Assembly: GCA_030592565.1 (NCBI GenBank)
Contig: JAUVIX010000171.1
Location: 1-7,733, forward strand
Source of the DNA: Chlorobiota bacterium
Lineage (GTDB): Bacteria > Bacteroidota > Bacteroidia > Bacteroidales > JAADJA01
DNA length: 7,733 nucleotides
Direction: 5' to 3'
The notes under the pieces are model-generated. The model was not told where the DNA came from. It searched no databases and saw only the letters and a program-made list of their open reading frames with translations. The position numbers and the translations under genes were made by a program. Of the stretch, positions 1-5,123 are shown in pieces (position 1 is the first letter of the stretch; each line of letters begins with the position of its first letter).

Positions 1-154
1 AGGAAAAGAATTTGATACTGATTTCCATGAAGCAATAACATACATACCAGCTCCTTCCGAGGATTTAAAAGGAAAAATTGCCGATGTAGTACAGAGGGGT
101 TATTTACTGAATGACAAAGTTATCCGTTATGCGAAAGTTGTAATCTGGCAATAA
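1..154 (+). CDS. grpE: GrpE nucleotide exchange factor, C-terminal fragment (5' end outside window)
   Basis: The reading frame is open from the window edge (first full codon at 2) to the TAA at 152-154 and gives the last 50 residues of a protein. The visible tail contains FHEAITYIPAP, then GKIADVVQRGYLL, then DKVIRYAKVVI. This is the layout of the GrpE C-terminal beta domain: a conserved HEA, a V-x-x-GY segment and a final RxAxV strand. GrpE is the cytoplasmic nucleotide exchange factor that releases ADP from DnaK in the heat-shock folding cycle. The N-terminal coiled coil and start are not in the window. dnaJ follows 63 bp downstream on the same strand, which supports the call. dnaK does not lie between them. 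Confidence 0.88.
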   Translation, partial: GKEFDTDFHEAITYIPAPSEDLKGKIADVVQRGYLLNDKVIRYAKVVIWQ

Positions 155-217
155 ACATTATAAATCGAAACTCCAAAATTTTTGAGTTTACAAATATATT
201 AAAGACAATTATAAAAA

Positions 218-1372
218 ATGTCGAAAAGAGATTATTACGAAGTACTTGGCGTTGAGCAGACCGCCACAGAAGCGGAAATTAAAAAGGCCTACAGGCAGAA
301 AGCTTTGAAATTTCACCCTGATAAAAATCCTGAGGATAACGAGGCAGAAGATAAATTCAAAGAGGCCGCCGAAGCTTATGAGATTCTCGGTAATCCGGAG
401 AAAAAGTCAAAATATGACAGATTTGGACATGCCGGTGTTGGTGGTGCTGCAGCAGGTAATGGCTATCACCATATGTCAATGGATGACATCTTCAGTCAGT
501 TTGGAGATATTTTCGGTGGTGCCTTTGGAGGCGGATTCAGTGGATTTGGTGGAGGGGGCGGAAGAAGAAGAAGAGTAAATCGCGGTTCAAATATCAGGGT
601 TAAAGTAAAACTAACCCTTGAAGATATTGCTCATGGTGTTGAGAAGAAGATAAAAGTAAGTAAATATATTCCTTGTGATGCCTGTAACGGAAGTGGAGCG
701 AAGAGTGGCTCTTCATATAACACTTGTTCAACTTGTCACGGAGCTGGCCAGGTAACGAGGGTGTCAAACACTTTCCTTGGCCAGATGCAAACCTCATCAA
801 CCTGCCCAACTTGTGGAGGCGAGGGGCAAACAATCCAGGCAAAATGTAATATTTGTACAGGCAACGGAATTGTAAGAGGAGAAGATGTTATCACTATTAA
901 AATTCCTGCAGGAGTTGAAGATGGTATGCAAATGTCTGTTAGCGGGAAAGGAAATGCCGGAGCACGCAATGGTGTTCCAGGAGATCTTTTGGTTCTTATT
1001 GAAGAGGAGACGAATAAAAACTTTGAAAGAGACGGGGTGAACCTGTTACATGATACTTATATCAGTTTTACGGATGCTGCAATTGGTGCAACAATTGAGG
1101 TTCCGACAATCGACGGAAAAGCAAAAATAAAGATACCTTCCGGAACTCAGGGAGGCAAAGTCCTGCGACTTAAAGGTAAAGGATTACCTGACCTTAACTC
1201 ACACTACCGTGGAGACCTGCTGGTTAATGTTAATGTATGGACTCCAAAAGAGTTGACAAAAGAGGAAAGGGAAATTCTGGAAAAACTGAATGAATTTCCT
1301 AACTTCAAACCAAGCCCATCAGGTAAAGACAAAAGTTTCTTTTCAAGAATGAAGGAGGTTTTTAGTAATTAA
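218..1372 (+). CDS. dnaJ: DnaJ (Hsp40) co-chaperone, full length
   Basis: This 384-residue protein has the complete type I Hsp40 architecture. Residues 1-70 are the J domain with the HPD motif at 33-35, which stimulates DnaK ATPase. Residues about 73-115 are a Gly/Phe-rich linker ending in an RRRR run. Residues 153-217 are the zinc-binding domain with four CxxCxGxG repeats (Cys pairs 153/156, 170/173, 196/199, 210/213). The rest is the C-terminal substrate-binding region, including the typical GDLLV segments. All eight zinc cysteines are present and the length is normal for the family. DnaJ delivers unfolded clients to DnaK in the cytoplasm and also acts in disaggregation. The ATG at 218 is chosen because MSKRDYYEVLGV is the canonical DnaJ N-terminus. 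It is preceded by an A-rich leader with no Shine-Dalgarno. It is probably co-transcribed with grpE; no CIRCE element is seen in the gap. Confidence 0.97.
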   Translation: MSKRDYYEVLGVEQTATEAEIKKAYRQKALKFHPDKNPEDNEAEDKFKEAAEAYEILGNPEKKSKYDRFGHAGVGGAAAGNGYHHMSMDDIFSQFGDIFGGAFGGGFSGFGGGGGRRRRVNRGSNIRVKVKLTLEDIAHGVEKKIKVSKYIPCDACNGSGAKSGSSYNTCSTCHGAGQVTRVSNTFLGQMQTSSTCPTCGGEGQTIQAKCNICTGNGIVRGEDVITIKIPAGVEDGMQMSVSGKGNAGARNGVPGDLLVLIEEETNKNFERDGVNLLHDTYISFTDAAIGATIEVPTIDGKAKIKIPSGTQGGKVLRLKGKGLPDLNSHYRGDLLVNVNVWTPKELTKEEREILEKLNEFPNFKPSPSGKDKSFFSRMKEVFSN

Positions 1373-1374
1373 TT

Positions 1375-1401
1375 TTGTGATTCATAAAATAATTAACTTT
1401 G
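1375..1401 (+). promoter_or_regulatory. Candidate Bacteroidetes-type promoter for the ABC exporter genes
   Basis: TAACTTTG at 1394-1401 fits the Bacteroidetes -7 consensus TAnnTTTG exactly. A TTTTG lies upstream at 1373-1377 as a possible -33 element, but the 16-nt spacer is shorter than the usual roughly 19 nt. Transcription would begin near 1407, giving a leader of about 24 nt before the ATG at 1431. The -7 box is good and the -33 assignment is weak. Confidence 0.45.
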
Positions 1402-1405
1402 CAGC

Positions 1406-1429
1406 CAACACATAACTCAACACATAACT
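1406..1429 (+). repeat. Perfect tandem duplication, 2 x 12 bp, in the ABC gene leader
   Basis: The 12-mer CAACACATAACT occurs at 1406-1417 and again without a gap at 1418-1429. It ends one base before the ATG at 1431. With the proposed promoter, the two copies would make up almost the whole 5' untranslated leader. It could be a translation-enhancing or regulator-binding leader, or simply a slippage duplication. The repeat is certain and its role is unknown. Confidence 0.9.
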
Positions 1430-1430
1430 A

Positions 1431-2360
1431 ATGTCAATCCTCTTCGAAGCACAGGATGTAACAAAACAGTATGCTGGCCATAAGGCCCTCGACAAAGTGA
1501 GTATCAGCGTGCCTGAAGGTAGCATATTTGGATTGCTAGGTCCTAATGGTGCAGGTAAAACCACACTGATCAGGATTATTAATGACATTATTGCTCCTGA
1601 CAGTGGCAAGCTTCTTTTCAATGGAAAAGAGGCAACGAGTAAAATGGTGGAGCAAATCGGTTACCTTCCTGAAGAAAGAGGGCTTTACAAAAAGATGAAG
1701 GTTGGAGAGCAGGCCTTATACCTTGCTCAGCTAAAAGGACTTTCAAAAAAAGAGGCAACAGAGAGACTTAGAGTGTGGTTTGAAAAATTTGATATCACCT
1801 CGTGGTGGAATAAAAAAGTTGAAGAGCTGTCGAAAGGGATGCAACAGAAAATTCAATTTATTGTAACTGTTGTCCATGACCCAAAGCTTCTGATTTTCGA
1901 TGAGCCATTCAGCGGTTTTGACCCTATCAATGTTAACCTTTTGAAAGACGAAATACTAAAACTGAGAGATAATGGTGCTACAATAATTTTTTCAACCCAT
2001 AATATGGAATCGGTTGAGGAGTTATGCGACCATATAGCCCTTATCGACCGCTCTAAAAAAATCCTTGAAGGCAGAATGAAGGAGATTAAAGACGCATATA
2101 AAACCAACTCTTTCGAAATTGCTTACAAGTCATCAGGTAGCAACCTTTCAGCAGTATTAAAAAACGGTTATGAAGTATTGACACAATGGCAGGATGACGA
2201 TATGAGCAGAGCAAAAATCAGGATAAAAAACAATGATAAACCTAACGAACTTTTGAAAGAGCTAATACCTCATATTGAAATTCACTCATTTAACGAAATT
2301 CTACCTTCGATGAATGAAATATTTATACGAAAGGTGGAAGAGAACAAATTTAAAAATTAG
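1431..2360 (+). CDS. ABC transporter ATP-binding protein, NatA/YhaQ-like
   Basis: A 309-residue ABC ATPase that powers the permease encoded 11 bp downstream. Visible motifs are Walker A GPNGAGKTT (37-45), a Q-loop region GYLPEERGLY (77-86) with Glu81 where most ABC proteins have Gln, signature LSKGMQQ (133-139), Walker B LLIFDEP (153-159) with catalytic Glu158, D-loop about 161-165, and the H-loop His190 in STHNM. Residues about 215-309 form the C-terminal extension (DUF4162 type) found in the NatA/DrrA group of ABC-2 exporters. The PEERGLY form of the Q-loop is characteristic of the YhaQ/NatA branch, annotated in Bacillus as sodium efflux ATPases. Here the substrate cannot be read from sequence and could be an ion, lipid, peptide or drug. 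The ATG at 1431 is chosen because the nucleotide-binding domain begins within a few residues. It acts on the cytoplasmic face of the inner membrane. Confidence 0.93.
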   Translation: MSILFEAQDVTKQYAGHKALDKVSISVPEGSIFGLLGPNGAGKTTLIRIINDIIAPDSGKLLFNGKEATSKMVEQIGYLPEERGLYKKMKVGEQALYLAQLKGLSKKEATERLRVWFEKFDITSWWNKKVEELSKGMQQKIQFIVTVVHDPKLLIFDEPFSGFDPINVNLLKDEILKLRDNGATIIFSTHNMESVEELCDHIALIDRSKKILEGRMKEIKDAYKTNSFEIAYKSSGSNLSAVLKNGYEVLTQWQDDDMSRAKIRIKNNDKPNELLKELIPHIEIHSFNEILPSMNEIFIRKVEENKFKN

Positions 2361-2371
2361 CCGGATAGCAG

Positions 2372-3700
2372 ATGAACAAGGTATTGCTAATATTAAAGCG
2401 CGAATATCTCACAAGAGTGAAAAAGAAGTCGTTTATCGTTATGACTATTCTCGGGCCAATCCTGCTTGCAGCACTCTTCATTGTACCGGTTTATATTGCC
2501 GAGATGGAGGGCAGCAATAAGGTTGTGGGTGTAATTGACGAAACTAATATTTTCTGGCATGGATTCAAAAATACAGACAATATTCAGTTTCTAAAATTGG
2601 ATACAGATATAGAAACCGCTAAAAAAGATATTGAAAACAACGATCTATATGCTGTTCTGTATATCCCCAAAACAGAATTAAGCGTCCCACAATCTGCCAA
2701 ACTCTATTCAACAGGCCAACCCAATATAGTTGTCAAGGGATACATTAAAGGTGTGATGCGCAAAGAGGTTGAGGCACTAAAGCTACAGGCATCAGGCGTT
2801 GATCCGAACATTTTAAAATCAATTAAAACCAGCATTAACCTCCTAACAATAAAAATTAACAAAGCAGGCGAAGAAAAGCAGAGTTCCACAGAGCTTAGCA
2901 TGGCTATTGGATTTATCGGTGGGTTTATTATCTACATATTTATTTTTATGTATGGAGCTTTAGTGATGAGAGGCGTGATTGAAGAAAAGGTTAATCGTAT
3001 TGTAGAAGTCATTGTGTCATCGGTAAAGCCATTTCAGTTAATGATGGGGAAAATTGTTGGGGTTGCCCTTGTCGGTCTTACACAATTTGCTTTGTGGGTA
3101 ATTTTTACGCTAATTATTGTTTCAGGCTTTTTGTCGGTTTATTCGACTGATATTTCAAAGTTCAAACAGTCGCAGCTACAAATGCAAACGGAAAATATTG
3201 TTCCAATGGAAGATATGTCGCAAGAGAGTAATGTCAATGAATCTGTAATTGCTGTTTTCGAATCCATTCAGTCCATAAACTTTCCTGTGATGATTGGTTC
3301 GTTTCTTTTCTTCTTCCTTGGAGGATACCTTCTCTACGCATCTCTGTTTGCTGCTATTGGTGCAGCTGTTGACAGCGAGACCGACACACAACAATTTATG
3401 CTACCTGTAACGATCCCACTCATATTATCGCTTGTTCTTGCACAGGTTATAATCACTAACCCAGATGGGCCAATTGCCTTCTGGTTATCAATTATTCCAC
3501 TCACCTCCCCTATTATTATGATGATAAGGATACCATTTGGCGTTCCATTTATCGACCTTTTTCTCTCATTTACTTTATTGATCTTAGGATTCATAGGCTC
3601 CACCTGGATCGCTGCGAAAATTTATCGTACAGGAATCTTGATTTATGGAAAAAAAGTAAACTATCAGGAATTATGGAAATGGCTTAAGTACAAAAATTAA
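2372..3700 (+). CDS. ABC-2 type exporter permease, NatB/YhaP-like
   Basis: A 442-residue inner-membrane protein of the ABC-2 (ABC2_membrane_3) type, partner of the preceding ATPase. A basic N-terminus (KREYLTRVKKKS) leads into a first membrane helix at about 21-43. A long extracytoplasmic domain follows (about 44-175). Further helices lie near 176-199, 229-254, 304-333, 345-363, 370-388 and 396-420. Between the second and third helices lies an amphipathic cytoplasmic segment, IEEKVNRIVEVIVSSVKP (about 203-220), which is the family hallmark that couples to the ATPase. A polar stretch of about 50 residues (255-303, rich in Q, S, E and M) separates helices three and four. The gene is almost certainly co-transcribed with the ATPase (gap 2361-2371). 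NatA/NatB homologues are described as Na+ exporters, but the substrate here is unassigned. The ORF ends in a Lys-rich cytoplasmic tail. Confidence 0.9.
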   Translation: MNKVLLILKREYLTRVKKKSFIVMTILGPILLAALFIVPVYIAEMEGSNKVVGVIDETNIFWHGFKNTDNIQFLKLDTDIETAKKDIENNDLYAVLYIPKTELSVPQSAKLYSTGQPNIVVKGYIKGVMRKEVEALKLQASGVDPNILKSIKTSINLLTIKINKAGEEKQSSTELSMAIGFIGGFIIYIFIFMYGALVMRGVIEEKVNRIVEVIVSSVKPFQLMMGKIVGVALVGLTQFALWVIFTLIIVSGFLSVYSTDISKFKQSQLQMQTENIVPMEDMSQESNVNESVIAVFESIQSINFPVMIGSFLFFFLGGYLLYASLFAAIGAAVDSETDTQQFMLPVTIPLILSLVLAQVIITNPDGPIAFWLSIIPLTSPIIMMIRIPFGVPFIDLFLSFTLLILGFIGSTWIAAKIYRTGILIYGKKVNYQELWKWLKYKN

Positions 3701-3773
3701 GCCTTATACTTTTCCATATACTTCCCCATTAATACGATTAAAAAGAAACTTATAAATTTAGACTGATTCTTGC

Positions 3774-3803
3774 TTGCCTTATTTCTGTTTTATACTATTT
3801 TTG
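3774..3803 (+). promoter_or_regulatory. Candidate Bacteroidetes-type promoter for the citrate lyase operon
   Basis: A TTG at 3774-3776 (-33 element) is followed after exactly 19 nt by TATTTTTG at 3796-3803, which fits the -7 consensus TAnnTTTG. The spacing agrees with the Bacteroidetes pattern recognised by its unusual primary sigma factor. Transcription would start about 3808-3811, leaving a leader of roughly 25 nt before the ATG at 3834. The rest of the 133-bp gap (3701-3773) is AT-rich, with no clear terminator or other motif for the upstream permease. Confidence 0.55.
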
Positions 3804-3828
3804 ACCTCTTGAAATATATCAAAAATAG
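3795..3828 (+). promoter_or_regulatory. Inverted repeat with FNR-like core, likely operator for citDE-citF
   Basis: The arms CTATTTTTGA (3795-3804) and TCAAAAATAG (3819-3828) are perfect 10-bp inverted repeats separated by 14 nt. Nested inside, TTGAAATATATCAA (3809-3822) matches the Crp/Fnr-family FNR consensus TTGATnnnnATCAA at 9 of 10 defined positions. The left arm covers the proposed -7 box and the core covers the proposed transcription start. A bound regulator would therefore be expected to block transcription and not activate it. As RNA only the right part would be transcribed, so a DNA operator is more likely than a leader hairpin. The palindrome is certain; its function and the regulator are inferred. 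Confidence 0.5.
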
Positions 3829-3833
3829 ATGCG

Positions 3834-5057
3834 ATGAGTAACAAAAATAATATTGCTACTGCTGGCAATAAAGGCGCTGGAGTTAAATCTGACTGTTTTG
3901 TACAACTTGAGCTTACTAAAAGCGGCGGTATTAACCTATCCCTAAAAAGCAAGGTTGATGTAATGTATGGCAATTCAATAAAAAAACAGGTTAGGGAAAT
4001 GCTTGCCTTTTTTGGTATCGAAAATGCAAAGATTGAAATTGTAGATACCGGGGCCCTGCCTTTTGTAATTGCGGCCAGGGTGGAAGCTGTTGTCAGACAG
4101 TTAATCAGGACAGATAAGGAATATTTATTAAATGTGATTCCCGAAAACACATTCCTGACCAAAAAGGACAGATTCAGGTTTTCGAGGCTCTATTTACCAG
4201 GGAATACTCCAAAACTGATGATTAATGCAGGCATACATATGCCTAATGGAGTTATCCTTGATCTTGAAGACGCAGTAGCTCATAATAAAAAATATGAAGC
4301 AAGGTTTGTTGTCAGAAATGCTTTACGAGCAGTCAATTTTTACGGTGCTGAGAGGATGGTGCGGATAAACCAAATCCCAAATGGTTTGGAAGATCTTGAT
4401 TTTATTGTTCCTCACAATGTCAATCTGATTCTCGTTCCTAAATGTGAGAGTGCAGAACAAATAAGACTGGTAAACGAAAGAATAGATATTATTAAGAAGG
4501 AAAAAGGTATTTCATCTAATATATGGTTAATGCCTATTATAGAAAGTGCATTGGGAGTTCTGAAAGCCTTTGAAATTGCATCGGCGGCAGGAAATATTGT
4601 TTCGCTTGCTATTGGGCTTGAAGATTACACTGCTGATATTGGCACAAAACGAACCAATGAGGGGTCAGAATCATTTTTTGCCCGTTCTATGGTAGTTACT
4701 GCTGCAAGAGCGGCAGGTATTCAGCCAATTGATTCCGTATTCTCAGATGTTTCTGACATGGAAGCTTTAAAACAAAATGTTCTGAAATCGAAAGCTCTTG
4801 GATTTGACGGAATGGGATGTATTCATCCCCGCCAGATTGAAGTCATACACAACTATTTTGCTCCTGATGAAGCAGAGATTGAAAGGGCTAAAAAAATAGT
4901 TAATGCATTTTATAGTGCTGAAGAGAAAGGACTTGGGGTTGTTTCTCTTGGTTCAAAAATGATTGATGCACCGGTTGTGAAGCGTGCGCAGAAATCAATT
5001 AATCTTGCTATTTCTTTAGATATTCTTGATAAAAACTGGAGAGAAAAGATGCAGTAA
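3834..5057 (+). CDS. citDE: Citrate lyase acyl carrier (gamma, CitD) fused to citryl-ACP lyase (beta, CitE)
   Basis: One uninterrupted 407-residue frame joins two proteins that are separate in Klebsiella and E. coli. Residues 1-92 are CitD-like: an AGxKG...SDC start region (Ser19 is the candidate attachment site for the phosphoribosyl-dephospho-CoA arm), a YGxxIKKxVREML helix (45-57) and DTGALPFVIAARVEA (71-85), matching the DKGAL...ARxxA end of CitD. Residues 93-112 look like a linker. Residues 113-405 are CitE of the HpcH/HpaI aldolase/citrate lyase superfamily: LYLPGN (119-124), LDLEDAV (142-148), VRIN (175-178), PKCE (201-204), PIIES with candidate metal ligand Glu236, and GLEDYTADIG (260-269) with candidate ligand Asp263. 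CitE splits citryl-ACP into oxaloacetate and acetyl-ACP. The ATG at 3834 is chosen because it gives a CitD of normal length. An ATG at 3829 is out of frame and stops at once. citF follows. A citramalate lyase cannot be excluded. Confidence 0.9.
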   Translation: MSNKNNIATAGNKGAGVKSDCFVQLELTKSGGINLSLKSKVDVMYGNSIKKQVREMLAFFGIENAKIEIVDTGALPFVIAARVEAVVRQLIRTDKEYLLNVIPENTFLTKKDRFRFSRLYLPGNTPKLMINAGIHMPNGVILDLEDAVAHNKKYEARFVVRNALRAVNFYGAERMVRINQIPNGLEDLDFIVPHNVNLILVPKCESAEQIRLVNERIDIIKKEKGISSNIWLMPIIESALGVLKAFEIASAAGNIVSLAIGLEDYTADIGTKRTNEGSESFFARSMVVTAARAAGIQPIDSVFSDVSDMEALKQNVLKSKALGFDGMGCIHPRQIEVIHNYFAPDEAEIERAKKIVNAFYSAEEKGLGVVSLGSKMIDAPVVKRAQKSINLAISLDILDKNWREKMQ

Positions 5058-5110
5058 AGACAACGCATGCCTTTTCTCAATAATAGTCAGGACATTGGTC
5101 TTGTCTTTTT
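5056..5110 (+). other. Terminator-like hairpin in the citDE-citF gap
   Basis: AAAGACAA (5056-5063, overlapping the citDE stop codon) is the exact reverse complement of TTGTCTTT (5101-5108), with a 37-nt loop and a T-run to 5110. A competing smaller stem pairs AGGACA (5089-5094) with TGTCTT (5102-5107), including one G-U, and ends in the same T-run. Either could cause partial termination, or protect or process the mRNA, so that citDE and citF are made in different amounts. The stems are short and AT-rich, so this is tentative. Confidence 0.3.
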
Positions 5111-5123
5111 AAAAATAGAAATT

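Noticed and set aside
168..189. Inverted repeat AAACTC / GAGTTT upstream of dnaJ, considered as a CIRCE (HrcA) operator or terminator
   Set aside because: The arms are only 6 bp and lack the TTAGCACTC half-site of CIRCE; no T-run follows. It is most likely a chance AT-rich repeat.
1350..1358. GAAGGAGGT, a strong Shine-Dalgarno-like sequence
   Set aside because: It lies inside the end of dnaJ (coding for KEV), more than 70 bp before the next start, so it cannot serve that start. The phylum also makes little use of such sites.
2314..2520. Plus-strand frame bridging the ABC ATPase and permease genes, considered as a small protein or fusion by frameshift
   Set aside because: Both flanking genes are intact, with normal ends; the bridging frame encodes low-similarity sequence in the wrong phase.
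3779..4162. Minus-strand frame of 127 codons over the citDE promoter and CitD region
   Set aside because: It is antisense to the well-supported CitD domain, resembles no family I know, and covers the promoter region of citDE.
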